A stretch of 64,000 bases of DNA from Patiria miniata (GCF_015706575.1 NW_024037053.1:930001-994000); one strand, 5' to 3'; counted from the stretch's first letter, positions 12,401 through 23,484 are shown. Translations and numbers: made by a program. Notes: generated from the letters alone by a model not told the origin.

Positions 12401-15400
12401 TGCATGTGCACATTTATAACAGTGATTATTAGCAAAGCTTTTATTCTCTTGACCAACCACAGCGCGGCTTTCAACAAGATTTGTTTTTCTCTCATGCCGT
12501 CCAATGAAAGCCGCACTATAGTTGGTCAAGAGAAATACACAGCCCTAAGGCACTGCAGACTCTGCTGACAGTCAATTTTGAAGCCTACTGTTAATATTCT
12601 TCAGGAATTGGATAGGCCAGCAGGAAGGCTGCTCCTCCTGTCGGGCAAGACTGGACGAAGCCTGGGCAGATATCTGTCCTTACCTGATGAGCATGAGACC
12701 TACTCAGCTATAACACTCTACACAAGGCACAACGGAGCTGTCTACTTGCTGTTTGGATCAGGGGGTGAAACTATTGCAGGTACATCATCCCCCTAATAGA
12801 TTAAGCCCCGCCCCTCGATAATTTGACCAAGCACAGGCATGAATTTACAACCACCACCTGTCTGCCAAACTTCCTACATTTCCCTCTGGCATGTGTCTCT
12901 TGAATAAAATTTGAGAGGGGCACTCCTTAAGCTTTACAGTGGAGTGTCAAACTTGCGAGTAAGATGTAAGCAACTACTTTTACGGAGATTGGCGCGATGT
13001 CGCTTAGGTGTGAATTTAGGACTATGAAATATTGAACCACTGGTAGTATTGTGCATGCCTATATGAAGATTGTGAATGTTTAACCAATAAAACGATAAAA
13101 AGCACTGGATTTCATAGGAGTCCAAATTTCATGTGACACTGGAAAAAGTGTTTAAGACCAGCTAGCCATGTCTTTATCATGTGTTTAAGATCGGCCATGT
13201 GACAGGCTCTCGACCAATATGAAAGGATAAACTGTCTTAGGTATTTATGAATACCAGGTAAAAATTGTTGAAAATATGATTTCTATACAGGTTCACTATG
13301 GACCATCTCCCTGCGAGACTTGTACTGCTACGTGATGTCAATAACAACGTGCAGTGCCAACAGTCTGTCCCACGTGACTCACTTGCAAAGTAAGGGATAT
13401 GAAGAGAGTTGGGGAACGCCTGTACAGACTCTATCAAGCGGTGTCAATGAGATTATCAGGTATGAAGGCCAGCTGGATTTCAGAAGGAAAAGCTGTGTAG
13501 TTTCCCAGAGTTCATTTATAAATGAGTTCTTCACAAGTCAATTACAAGTCAGGCCAACAGTAGCGGAGGACAGACAATGACAAAAGGGATGCCTTGGTTA
13601 CGGTTCATTTTGAATAGCTTATGACTTGAGATCAGATGACTTGTGATGGACTTATGATTACTTGTGAATGACTTTTATTTCTGAGAGATTCCTTGCTGCT
13701 AATTTTCAGGTTTGCAGCATTGCTCGCGTTGGTAGCATCATCACATGCGGCAAGATCCTCTTCTAACACTCCCTGTGTATTGGTTTCATGACTTCTGACA
13801 AGTGCTCCGAGAAAAAAAAGATGTTGACAGTTTTGGATATTGTCAAAGTAGGGTGGATACGTGTAGCTCAGTTGGTAGAATGCCATGGTTATGGTGTTCG
13901 ACTCGTTCCTGATGGCCGCGTTGGTGCACAAACCCTGCCAGGAACATGGTGTTCAATCGCAAGTTATATTGCACAGCTGTGCAATAAATTTGTTGTGCAA
14001 GCCCTACGCATGGCATAACTTACGCACTGTTTTGTGAAATTGGCTGCTGGGCAATGTCTAAATCTTGTGTCTAGAACTGTTGTCTAGGTCTTCAACGTTT
14101 ACAACTACATGGGAATATGCCGACAACAGAAGTAGCTATAGCTATGAAATGGTGTTTGTGTTTAAAAGTCCATAACTTTAAAAGTACATGAGCGATATAA
14201 ACGATTCTTTTACTAAAATAAAGCTTGTTAATTGGGCTTTTACATCCTATATTTTGAACGCGCTACGTGCAGAAATTTTTATAAAAATAGGGGGCGCCAT
14301 TTTGGTTTCCTTTTTTTGGGCTCACCCTGTACAAGTGGGCTGGGGCCTAATAGATCTGTCTACTTTCACCACCAAGAGAGCAGTTTCTGCATGGAATCTA
14401 AATCAAGAAGCATTTTGCTTCCTGGCAGGAGTGATTCCAGCAAGGGTGTGACTGTTCCCACGGAGCTGGTAGACATGAACAACGACGGCATAGATGACCT
14501 GGTCGTGTTTATGTACAACAGCACCATCACAGTGCTGAACGGGCTCAACCTGGAGGTCATCTGGTCAACCGGCAGCCGGTTTGTCGAGTTTGAGACCTAC
14601 AGGTGGGTTCAGTGGCTTTCAGAATAACATGAGTATAGTCCCTCAGTTTCCCTGTTCCAAAGATAGCTCAGTACCGGTATATTATACAAATATTGACTGC
14701 CTCGAGTGGTGTGTTAACCCCATGGGCCCGGGAAGCGGTCATGGCCGTGGCCGCTAATCCTCATTGGAATGCAGTTGCCAGCTGTGGTATGCCGTGGCAC
14801 ACGGCTAGTGGGTAGTTCCACAGCTGCTGCTTTTGTGCAGTCCCGCTACCACACAAAGGCTGTGCAGTCATGCGGGCCACTTGCTCTATGTGTGGAGGAA
14901 TGTCCCCATTATAACCCGTGCTTAAGGGGTTAAACTAGCCTCCTGAGGTGGTCCACGGAGTGTTCTGTTTTCCTGAGGCATAGTCCAGGGAAATCGAATG
15001 CTCACTGAATCACCGAGGGAGGCTAGTTTCTGATTCCCACAGATTCTGCTCGATTTTAAATGATAGCTAATTAATTCAAGCAAAATTCACTTAAAATATA
15101 TGTGAAATTAGTTGACAATTAACCTACACTTTCCCAAACTACACCTTCATGAAATGTTTGAACCCAACTCTGTAGTGCACGGGAACAATATGCACAATGC
15201 GCACACTATTATGCACACATTCTCTTGTTTTACTATACTCATGAGGACAATGCTTTGTGTTTCCCTTTGTCCCTGTAATGTAACACTTTTCCATAGACTA
15301 AGCACACAAACCTACTACAGAGGACCGCTTTGAGCAAAAGACCCAACTCCCGAGGACTGAAAGGATCTGTTGTTCTCCCTTTATGTGTCTGTCCTCGGGG

Positions 15401-18400
15401 TTATGTAGAACAAGTGCACATGTGCACAAACAGACCTACATGTATTGTTGCTACGTTGGTTTCTATGCTTATAGCTGTATAGTATATTTTCAGACAGGCA
15501 GCCGTTGTATAGTCTTTTTGGCTGAAAACAGCAAGATAGTAAAACTAACGAAAGCTATGTGACTTGCTCTCGGGCAAGCAAGATATACAGAATCTGTGCT
15601 TGAAGTGTTATAAATGACACACTTCTTCACACCCAACATGCAGGATATTCCACAGTGCCGCAGGACCCAATTTCAAGGACCTGCTTAAAGCCCGGTTCAT
15701 ACTTCACGCGAAAGCATGTGCGAAGCGAAATTCATGTCGTCAACAATGGTGGACGCACTTCGAATGTATTGTTGACGCCACGAATTTCGCTTCGCTTTCG
15801 TTTTCCCGTGAAGTATGAACCGGGCTTAAAATAGGAAATATACATGAATGTGCTAAATAGAAATTAGCAGAGACTCGGTCACAAGCTTTATACATTGAAT
15901 GACTTTTTAGCGGGTAGCCTGCTTTTTGCCACACAAATATTGTCTGTGCTTAGCAAATATATGTGCTCGGCAGCACCATGGAATTGGCATGGGATCTGTG
16001 CCCAAGGAATGTTGAAGCTGAAGGCCAAAGGTTAAGTGGGGTTTTCTTCTTTATTTTTAGTTTTACACTGCATACTTGTTGCATGCATGTTTTACAATGT
16101 GGTGTAGCTGTGCATATCCAGCGATGGCTCTTGTGTCCATGAGTAAGACATTTTACCACAATTGTTTGTAAGTAATGACTTATATTGTTGTAATTTTCAG
16201 CTTTCAACGTGACCATGATGACAATGTCGAGTGTCAACACATTTGTCCCAGTCAGTATTTTAATATATTGCCCCATTTGTTAAATTCATTCATTGTGTTT
16301 TCTACAGCAATCCTGCACCAGGCTATTTCAATGACGACGACACCGTTGATCTCATGGTGCGATTGAGCAAGGGGACATGGCCCGAGTTCAAGTCTACCTA
16401 CGTAAGCCTTCCAACAAAATTCCAACTTTGCGTCAAGAGTTTCTTTAAAACAATTTGAAAAGTAGGATGTAGACTAATCCAGGCATGTTATCAATTCTGT
16501 CATGGAGGCCCCTTTCAGTGACGACAGCATTGTGCTAGCTATTGTTCAGGTGATTTGTCATGAGGCAACAGCTTTGCGCAAAAGCTTGCCAAGTGGGCCT
16601 GTACAGTGTTCACGTGCCCGAAATCATCTATAATGGCAAGTATCTCCAGTTTCTGAGGTTTTTAATTTTCATTCATTCCTAGGTCTACATCCTGGATGGC
16701 AGAAATGGAGAGATTCTCTGGTACCTCAAAACCCCCAGCATCGGCCCCGTCATGTCCTCACCCCTCACCCTCCAGTCCTATGGTCGGAAAGATGCCTTCA
16801 TATTCTGGGCACAGGGGCTCAGCGGCGAGATCACGGGAGAAGAGTTGGAGCCCCCAGGGCACGAGATGGGACCCGAGATGGGATCCGAGGTGGGACCCGA
16901 TATGGGACCCAATATGGGATCCGAGATGGGACCCGAGGGGCGTGTGGATTCATCGGTTCCCCCAGGACGTCCACGTAGACACGGGGAAATGGGCCCAGAG
17001 CAACCGTGTCTGTTGAGCACGGACGTCTTCCATGCCGATCTGCTATTGGTAGACAGGGATCTAGCTCTGAAGCCTCTACGATTGGCGTCTATTGAGGCTT
17101 ACAAGTATAACTACTGTAAGTGGTCTACTAATTATCACAGTGTTATGTATTCTTATCAGTCAATGTGTATATGTTCTTCACACAAAGACTAACTGCCTAA
17201 ATAGCATACTGAGATATAGAGTTAGAGAATGGCAACATGTTGTGGCCCATAGGACACTCTTATGACCTACATATTTTTAGCACTGTTCATCCAGGGCTTT
17301 CAAAGAGCTTTTGAGAAAAAATTCTCAAGCTTGCTTGGGTGGGCCCCAAACCGAGGACCTCCTGCTTACAAAGTGCAGACATCTAAACCATCCACCCACT
17401 CTATTCTATGATTTTTACTTATTACCACTTTCCAACAGTTCACCAAAGTTGTCAAGCTCACCAAGCAGTAAATTTCCGTTCTTTTCCAGCTCTCACTGAA
17501 GAAGACAGACTCCTCTTGAAAGAAAAATTGCATGATGACCAAGATCTTGGCGCCATGGAAACAGTACCACCTGACACCCATGTGACTCCTCCCAGCAAAT
17601 TGGCTCCTCTGCCTACCAAAGCAATGGTGACCGAGGAAGATCTAGCAAGACACGATTTACACCGTCACATGACTACCTCTGCTAATGCTGTTACAACTCC
17701 AGAGGACGTAGATCCTGTAACTGAGGCTGTGGTATTGCCAGAGGGGCTGGAGCCAACAACTATTGCTGCTACAATTCCAGAGGAAATAGGGCCAAGTACT
17801 GAGGCTGGTACGTTGCCAGAGGGGCTTGAGTCCACAATTAAAGCTCTTACAAGTCCAGAGGGGCAGGAGTCACGGGCCGCGATGAGCACATCTGAAATTA
17901 TTGAAGAAACAACTCTGACACAAGAAACAATTCAGACTTCTAGTGTGGCTGAAGTTGTTGAGTTAAGTACCCCATCCACAACTAGTTTAGTGGAGGACAA
18001 TGAAACTTCAACGTTGCAACCAACTGATGAAATTTTCAGTACAGGTTCTGAGAATAGTACACCCATGAGTACAAATAGTGAAACAACAACAAAAACATTA
18101 GAAACAACAGTCAGTGGGGTATCTACGACTTCTGAAACAACCGGCACTCCAAGAGAAGAAATTACAACAGTGAGTATGCCAGAAACTACAACACCACTTG
18201 ACCTCGCAACAGACTTGCTTGAAGCAACAACAGAGGGCTCACAGACTGCTACAGAAACTGCTACATCACCAGATGTCAATGCATCAGCTTCGACTCTTGG
18301 ATTGGAAACATCAAGTCTGGAAGCAACAGCTACAAGTGAACTTGCTACACAAAGCACACAGCTCCCCACAACAGAATTTGAAGACTATCCGCAACGAAGT

Positions 18401-20889
18401 ACATCGGAATCAGAGACTGGGACACTCTCTCTAGATGACACTACTCCACCAATGGAAATCAACAGTGGTCCACAGGCTGTCAACTCCAGTAGTCCACAGG
18501 CTGTCAACTCCAGTAGTCCACAGGCTGTCAACTCCAGTGGTCCACAGGCTGTCAACTGCAGTAGTCCACAGGCTGTCAACTGCAGTAGTCCACAGGCTGT
18601 CAACTCCAGTATTCCACAGGCTGTCAACTCCAGCAGTCCACAGGCTGTCAACTCCAGCAGTCCACAGGCTGTCAACTCCAGTATTCCACTGGCTGTCAAC
18701 TCCAGTAGTCCACAGGCCGTCAACTCCAGCAGTCCACAGGCTGTCAACTCCAGTATTCCACTGGCTGTCAACTTAACTCATACCAGTAGTTCAAATAACA
18801 AGTCTGACACCGATACAAATAAACCCACTTCGTTACCTGTAAGCCAGGGTACAAACCATAGTGCTGAGGAATCGCACATAGAGACAACAGGTGATGATGA
18901 AAATAAAGAACCATCACTAAAAGAGGAAGTCACAAATAACAATCAAAGTACAACACATCTGGCCGAGCTTTTCACAGAGCTAGGTATGGTCGCAGACCAA
19001 GAAACGTCAACACCACAAAAGCCAGAGACTCCAGCATCAGGGTCAAAAGGGGGCGAGGAGCACCGTAGGAGGAGAGAGACTTCTAGAAGTGACTTGTGCT
19101 TAATCTACCAACCCAGTCTGTTTGGAACAGGTAAGAAAGCAAACATCATACATAGGGCAAGTTCTGGTGAGGACAATTAGTCGACTAGTGGTTAATTAGT
19201 GATGTAACTTACACCTGTGCACTTATAGCAACCTGCGACTGCCTCTTGTTAGATGACACTCAGTACGTCATTGTGAAAATTCTTGATTCTGGCTCCCTGT
19301 TGTGCATTATGATACGCGCAGCTATTATGCAGTCGTACCTAGGGTGTGGTGTTAAGTAGTCGACGAGCGTAGCCTAACAATCCTGCGTTTGAGTGCAGTT
19401 TATAGTCGAACTATTGTTGACCATAGTCTTTGCCAGAACTTACATTTGTACAAACTTTCAGGACAGCAAGCTACCCAAACAAAGCTGCTGCATGTATCTT
19501 GATGTACCAGTGTTACTTGATGTACCAGTGGGAGAAGCACTGTGCCAGCTGCTGTTCAGAGGAGAACATTCTTGGGCAGTTATTTTGAACAGTGCTGGCA
19601 CAGTGCCGCCATCACAAGGCACCACCATACATGTAGATAGGGGGTACACATATCACAGTAACTGTTGGAGAACTGTGTCAGACACTGCTCAGAAGAAAAA
19701 GACTTGGGCAGTCATTTTGAATAGAGCAGGCACAACTGCTTTCACGATTACCGAGGTACTTCATGAGCGCACAGTGATCCTGCCCTGGGATTGGTCAATT
19801 ACCTTAGAACTTCATACTGTCTGTCCTGTAATTGGCCATTCCATGTTTTAAGTCCGGCAAAAATAGGAACAAGTCAATCTCTTGATTTCTGATGGTGATA
19901 ATGCCAAGGATTCCTATTGGGTTGGAACATCAAGACATCTGTGACAATAGAATAAATAAATTCTGGTTTAGGTTTTTAGCAGAGATATTTCAAGGAAAAG
20001 CTTCAAAAATATTCTAGGGAAGCCTGTAGAATTCATATCCCAGAGACACTATACACTCTTCAGGGAAATGTTCGAAAAGTTCAAGGATAATCTTACAGAT
20101 TTTCCAGGGAAATTCTCAAAAACGTTCTAGAGATATATACAAAAATATTTTCAGGAAGCCTTTAGAAATACTTTCGAAAATATTCAAAGGAAACGCCCAG
20201 AAATATTAAAGGCAAACCTTGAGAGATTCCTGGAAAATATTCAGAGGTATTTCAGATATACAAGAAAACTACCTGAAAGTCTCGAGAAGAATCTTAGGGA
20301 ATTCCGGAGACGTACGAAGGGACTGAAACCTCAATCCAAATGGTTGCCTACATGGGATTTGCAAATTATCCAAGTTGGAAGTAGAGTCGTAATGACGCGA
20401 GCCAATGACTTGACTCGAGTCCGACTCGAGTCACTTCCTTAAAATGACTGAACTCGACTCGAGTCACAAATACAGTGACTCGTTACAACTCTGGTGGGAA
20501 GGAAACTAAAACATTTTCTCCAACTATTAATTAAACTAAAAGTGTCTTTTTTGTTGCCAGGTATCATTGGTGACTTGGACAATGACGGCAACCTGGATTA
20601 CGTTTACGTCGAGACTCAAATGGCCCAACTGACTGACGAGGATTCCCACTACCTCACCACCAAGCTGAGGCTGAGAGTCCACAGGCTGGTCCTGAAGAGC
20701 GCCATCACGAGGCGGGATTGGGTCAGGCTGGAGGACGACCAAGTCCTGCTGAGCGAAGGAGTCAGTAGGGAGGAGGTAGATGTGGAAGAATTGGAGGAGC
20801 ACTTTCGGTTTCTGCCGGCGGACAAGCAGAGCTGGACTTCCTACATGGGGAAAAACGGGGATGAAAAGTTTAGGAAGAATAACAGGTGA
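9492..20889 (+). CDS. FAM234: FAM234 (ITFG3-type) type II membrane protein with FG-GAP repeats and a long mucin-like insert, 12 coding exons
   Basis: Exons: 9492-9519, 10191-10574, 11230-11355, 11555-11746, 11888-12030, 12605-12779, 13291-13459, 14429-14602, 16308-16401, 16683-17115, 17490-19130, 20561-20889. GT-AG ends and phases agree at every join, giving about 1295 aa. An acidic cytosolic tail (1-93) ends in RRSRDRR. One membrane span lies at about 97-117, preceded by CCC, so the C-terminus should be extracellular. Calcium-loop FG-GAP motifs of DxNxDG type begin at D147, D218, D269, D421 and D1191, each in a separate exon. Exon 9 (PGYFNDDDTVDL) and exon 10 (DAFIFWAQGLSGE) match the vertebrate FAM234B pattern as I remember it. 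Exon 10 adds EMGP repeats, and exon 11 (residues 640-1186) is Ser/Thr/Pro-rich. Vertebrate members are about 550-620 aa, so roughly 600 residues are extra. The molecular function of the family is not established. The first exon is short and is the least certain part. Confidence 0.88.
9798..9960 (+). mobile_element. Dispersed repeat with GGGTACTCG words and core GGAACCGGTTCC (copy 1)
   Basis: The stretch TCCATAATCTGGAACCGG continuing into TTCCTGACA, with GGGTACTCG words on both sides, recurs inverted at 49190-49560. It lies in FAM234 intron 1. The edges are not clearly delimited. Confidence 0.5.
10743..11050 (+). mobile_element. hAT-like non-autonomous element end, CAGTGGCGTAGCCAGG family (copy 1)
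   Basis: Begins CAGTGGCGTAGCCAGG, then ACCAGCATGTTACGAGGGG, a G tract, GCTAGAGGGCGCTC and TAAATTTCAGGG-like sequence. Copies at 61262-61530 (plus) and 59060-59463 (minus) share this order. The CAGTG end suggests hAT. The far end is not resolved. It lies in FAM234 intron 2. Confidence 0.6.
12157..12316. mobile_element. MITE with 13-bp inverted ends and 6-bp target duplication (family copy 1)
   Basis: Element 12163-12310 begins CAGGCATGCAACT and ends AGTTGCATGCCTG, flanked on both sides by TTAACA. Interior AT-rich with AAAACGAGGAAA twice. Lies in FAM234 intron 5. Sister copies at 24317-24458 and 54273-54455. Confidence 0.85.
12444..12535. repeat. Small snap-back hairpin in FAM234 intron 5
   Basis: TTCTCTTGACCAACCACAGC at 12444 and the inverted form ending AGTTGGTCAAGAGAA at about 12534 form arms of about 30 bp with a few mismatches, around a loop of about 30 bp. 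Probably a remnant of a small inverted-repeat transposon. Confidence 0.7.
13855..13950 (+). mobile_element. tRNA-like SINE head, degenerate
   Basis: TAGCTCAGTTGGTAGAATGCC resembles a tRNA D-arm (box A) and GTGTTCGACTCG a weak box B. The acceptor stem cannot be paired, so it is not a functional tRNA gene. It lies in FAM234 intron 7. Confidence 0.4.
14680..15613. mobile_element. Inverted-repeat element (copy 1), interrupted by a nested insertion
   Basis: Shares with 44791-45343 the left arm ACAAATATTGACTGC, the arm ACTAGCCTCC, the block CCACAGATTCTGCT..GATTTTAA and the right end CAGAATCTGTG..GTGTTATAA. It lies in FAM234 intron 8 and has lost the second arm of the left palindrome. A separate element sits at 14718-14929. 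Confidence 0.65.
14714..14933. mobile_element. piggyBac-like nested insertion at TTAA
   Basis: A 212-bp insert (14718-14929) beginning CCCC and ending GGGG is bracketed by TTAA at 14714-14717 and 14930-14933. Comparison with the uninterrupted copy at 44.8 kb shows the host repeat continuing straight across. TTAA duplication with CCC..GGG ends fits the piggyBac superfamily. Inverted identity beyond the first bases is weak. Confidence 0.65.
15686..15829. mobile_element. Harbinger-like MITE with perfect 20-bp inverted ends and TAA duplication
   Basis: Element 15689-15826 starts AGCCCGGTTCATACTTCACG and ends with its exact reverse complement. TAA flanks both ends (15686-15688, 15827-15829). A 3-bp TAA/TWA duplication is typical of PIF/Harbinger. 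It lies in FAM234 intron 8; a diverged relative is at 21337-21507. Confidence 0.8.
16863..16934 (+). repeat. 12-bp in-frame tandem repeat in FAM234 exon 10
   Basis: Six units of a 12-bp repeat (GAGATGGGACCC and close variants) encode (E/D/N)-(M/V)-G-(P/S) six times, at residues 556-579 of the predicted protein. The unit length is a multiple of three, so copy-number change keeps the frame. It directly follows the conserved blade motif FWAQGLSGE, in an extracellular loop. Confidence 0.9.
17315..17400 (-). mobile_element. tRNA-like SINE head, minus strand
   Basis: Read on the minus strand: GGGTGGATGGTTTAGATGTC, then a middle and GGTCCTCGGTTTGGGGCCCACC, resembling a tRNA with degenerate boxes A and B. 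Lies in the short intron before FAM234 exon 11. Confidence 0.4.
17699..17880 (+). repeat. 39-bp (13-aa) degenerate tandem repeat in FAM234 exon 11
   Basis: About four and a half units of 13 residues start with P-E-(G/D/E): PEDVDPVTEAVVL, PEGLEPTTIAATI, PEEIGPSTEAGTL, PEGLESTIKALTS, then a partial PEGQES. They form residues 710 onward of the predicted extracellular insert. Unit divergence shows this array is older than the 24-bp array further along the same exon. Confidence 0.85.
18467..18778 (+). repeat. 24-bp coding minisatellite, 13 units, one N-glycosylation sequon per unit
   Basis: Thirteen consecutive 24-bp units encode (S/G/I)P(Q/L)AVN(S/C/L)(S/T), residues 966-1069 of the predicted FAM234-like protein. 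Every unit carries Asn-X-Ser/Thr (NSS, NCS or the final NLT), so the block could hold 13 N-glycans on an extracellular stalk. Units are nearly identical at DNA level, which implies recent expansion or homogenisation. The array is also open in another plus frame and on the minus strand, a by-product of the period being a multiple of three. Confidence 0.95.
19064..19075 (+). other. Possible furin-type cleavage site (RRRR) in the FAM234-like protein
   Basis: Four consecutive Arg codons (residues 1165-1168, context EEHRRRRETSR) lie after the Ser/Thr-rich insert and before the last FG-GAP blade. R-X-R/K-R is the furin consensus. In a type II protein this stretch would be lumenal or extracellular, so cleavage is topologically possible. 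Cleavage itself is inference. Confidence 0.45.
19975..20330. repeat. Degenerate short tandem array in FAM234 intron 11
   Basis: Roughly ten diverged units contain AGGGAA, AAATATTC and CTAGAG-like words at about 30-35 bp spacing. No coding potential. Confidence 0.45.
20374..20501. mobile_element. Short hAT-like element filled with GACTCGAGTC
   Basis: Element 20382-20493 (112 bp). The right end, read inward, is CAGAGTTGTAACGAGTCAC; the left is TAGAGTCGTAATGACGCGA. It is flanked by GTTGGAAG and GTGGGAAG (7 of 8 match), consistent with an 8-bp hAT duplication. The interior is mostly the palindromic word GACTCGAGTC. Confidence 0.65.
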
Positions 20890-21336
20890 TCTAGGTTAAT
20901 ATTGAGCAAAGAGCGTAGTAGGTTTAGTCCAAGACTGGTTTTTGAGTTTGTTCCCTTATGCAGCTGCTCCTTGACAAGTGCCGCAGTGCTACCAACAGGA
21001 GGAATCAAGCTATACCGGTAATATCACACGTGTGAAGTATGCTCAGAATTTTGCGGGTCCCAGTGCCAAACTTCCCAAGACTACATTTGATTCATCTTCT
21101 TGGTAGCATCCGCTACTGCTGTGGTGTCTTGATCATGCTTGCTAGGGATTGGGACCAGCTGCATTTGGGGAAAAAAAAGAGCATTGATTTTTTATGGATC
21201 TGCGCTATATAAATCCTAAACTTATTATCATTATTATTTTTAACAACAAAATCCAGTCGTGAGCCAAGACTAAGGGTAATTTTACACTGAATGTACTTTG
21301 TCCTTATGTGTGAGGGATGGAGAAATGCTAGACCAA

Positions 21337-21507
21337 AGGTTGGTTCATAATCGGTATGAAAGCGAACGCGAACTTGCGACGTCAGGGCAAGTTTTCGTGC
21401 TGTGAATTCGCAAAAGTTGAACACATTTCAATTCAATGTATTTTGCAGCGAATGCTTCTTGACGTCAAATTTTGCATCGCATTCGCATGGAGTATGAACT
21501 GGCCTTT
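21337..21507. mobile_element. Diverged snap-back MITE related to the 15.7 kb element
   Basis: The left end AAGGTTGGTTCATAATC and the inverted right end AAGGCCAGTTCATACTC, with GAACGCGAA/TTCGCATGG inside, have the same organisation as 15689-15826. The duplication is not clear. Confidence 0.55.
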
Positions 21508-22164
21508 TTCTATGAACTTAAAAATTTATCGGAAACAATCCAACTGTTTTCAATATTTTCTAGTTGTGTTCCTCCTTCTTTTCGGCTGCCCCCATCTTTC
21601 AGTTGAAATTAGTGATAGAGATTGCCAAAATGTGTTTTATAAACCCTTTGTACAGTGCGCTTTCTCAGAGGGCAATTTTTGTTTACGTAAATTCAGTGAC
21701 AAGAAAGTATAATCTGTCTACACATGCGTAACAAAGAAATGCCTCAGATATGTGTCTATACTATAAAAAAGTGCCATTTATTCAGAACAGTAAAAATATC
21801 TTAACTTGTTTTTAAGACTGAGCTGTTAAAAATACAATGTATTCTGAGTTGAATATAGATGTTCTTCCATTCTGTATCAGGAGAAACTGCTATAATATTG
21901 CCAAAAAAACTATGCATGCCTATAAAATGTAATTAACTTTTCAAAGCAGGCTTTTATCCTGTGTTACTTTGTCAGGCTTTTTTTACACTTTCAAAGTTTA
22001 CTTTTAAATTAAAAATATACAACCTTTTTTCAAAGCTTTTTTATTACGCTTTTTGACACCGTACTGTGTATTTTGTAAACTTGTTTGTCACTCTGTAGCA
22101 TGGAAATATTTAGGATAGCAGGGTATTAGAAGAAAACAAACGAGATAATATTTAAAGGTAGAGT

Positions 22165-22365
22165 TGATCATTTGCAGCTATCCAAAAGTAACTGACAAAA
22201 CTTTATTGTTGAGAAGCTTACTTGGTGTAAAGATAGTAATGGCATTAAACTCCCTGTGAAATTATTCTTTCTGGCATGCTGTCATTTTTAAAGAACAAAA
22301 CAAGGTCATTTCCAAAGATGCGTCAAGTAACGCATTTTATCAAATTTCCGTTAGTAGTCGGACGC
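22165..22365. repeat. Dispersed repeat CTATCCAAAAGTAACTGAC family (copy 1)
   Basis: Shares TATCCAAAAGTAACTGACAA, ACTTGGT..AAGATA, AAACTCCCTGTGAAAT and ATTCTTTCTGGCATGCTGTC with 57350-57500 (plus) and 63820-64000 (minus, cut by the window edge). Unclassified. It may lie within the 3'UTR of FAM234; AATAAA occurs at 22629-22634. Confidence 0.7.
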
Positions 22366-23307
22366 CGATTTCAGGCGCAATTCAAATCATGACTCGGCAA
22401 ATTTTGAATTGAAACCAAGATGCTAGATTATTGTTTTTCTTGGAATATACAGCATTCTCTGAGCTAAAACTTCATCAGGTTAGTTGTTAAGCACCCATCT
22501 TTAGCTTTTCAGCACTTTTGTTGCTTCAAACGAAAAAAAAAGCAGAAATGAAAAATGATCTACCCTACCCTTAACATGGCCTGGAGTGCGCCTTAGACAG
22601 TTGGTCATTAGATCGGAAACCTAACCTCAATAAACAACTCATTTCTGTGTAGTTTTTACAATCTCTTTTTAATATAAAAATATTGTCATCTGAGGGCGAG
22701 TAGATGTTTTTTGTAATATTTTTTTTATGGTGCTATTTTTATTTGCCTCTCAGATGAAGTAAGCTCAGTTACACCTTTTTCTCGCTTAAGTGCACTTGAT
22801 ATGCTCAATAATAATATGATTTTGTACATTTTGACAAGTAGTATTAAAGGCAGTTAATGTGTGCAGTTTGCCATGCACCTTTCAGTGCATCTGAATATGC
22901 AATATTATGCAGTTTTTAATACAAAAATGGCATGGAGTGTGTTGACTCATTGGACTTTGACAGAAGAAAGGCAGAGTTTTGCTAGTCTGAGCATGGTTTC
23001 TTCCTCCATGGTCCGAGGATCAGACATTCACATGTGCAGAGCCACACTACAAATGTCTGATATATCCGAGCATGCACATTTTATGCGACCATGTGAACAT
23101 TTCGATCAGAAAGGTGGACTATAAGCTGCTGTTTGGTCAGTTTGGCTGCCATGTTGTTATAGTACAACAGGTTAAGCAAGACCCTATAGAAGGCGCCCGC
23201 TGAATGGTCAGAATCTCGACAGGTTTTGCTTTGCATAATTAATCGCTGAATCTGGGCGAATATCATAGATGTTTGTCTGCAAGCCACTATTCAATAGACT
23301 TGGGTTG

Positions 23308-23484
23308 TACAGTCGACTCTCGTTAGTACAAACTCTGTTAATACCAAATTCTGGTTATAACAAACATAAAGCCTTGGTCCTGACTGTGCATTTATGTGCA
23401 CAACGAATGGGACTGATGTTCCTCTTAATACAAAATTCTGATATAACAAACAATTTGGCTAGGTCCGAACGAGACGCGACTGTA
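23308..23484. mobile_element. pogo/Tigger-like MITE at TA
   Basis: Element 23310-23482 (173 bp) starts CAGTCGACTCTCGTTA and ends ACGAGACGCGACTG, flanked by TA on both sides. This terminus and TA target are typical of pogo-type Tc1/mariner elements. No transposase remains. Confidence 0.75.

Noticed and set aside
18385-18771. Long antisense frame ELTACGLL repeats
   Set aside because: Shadow of the 24-bp minisatellite; openness is forced by the period.
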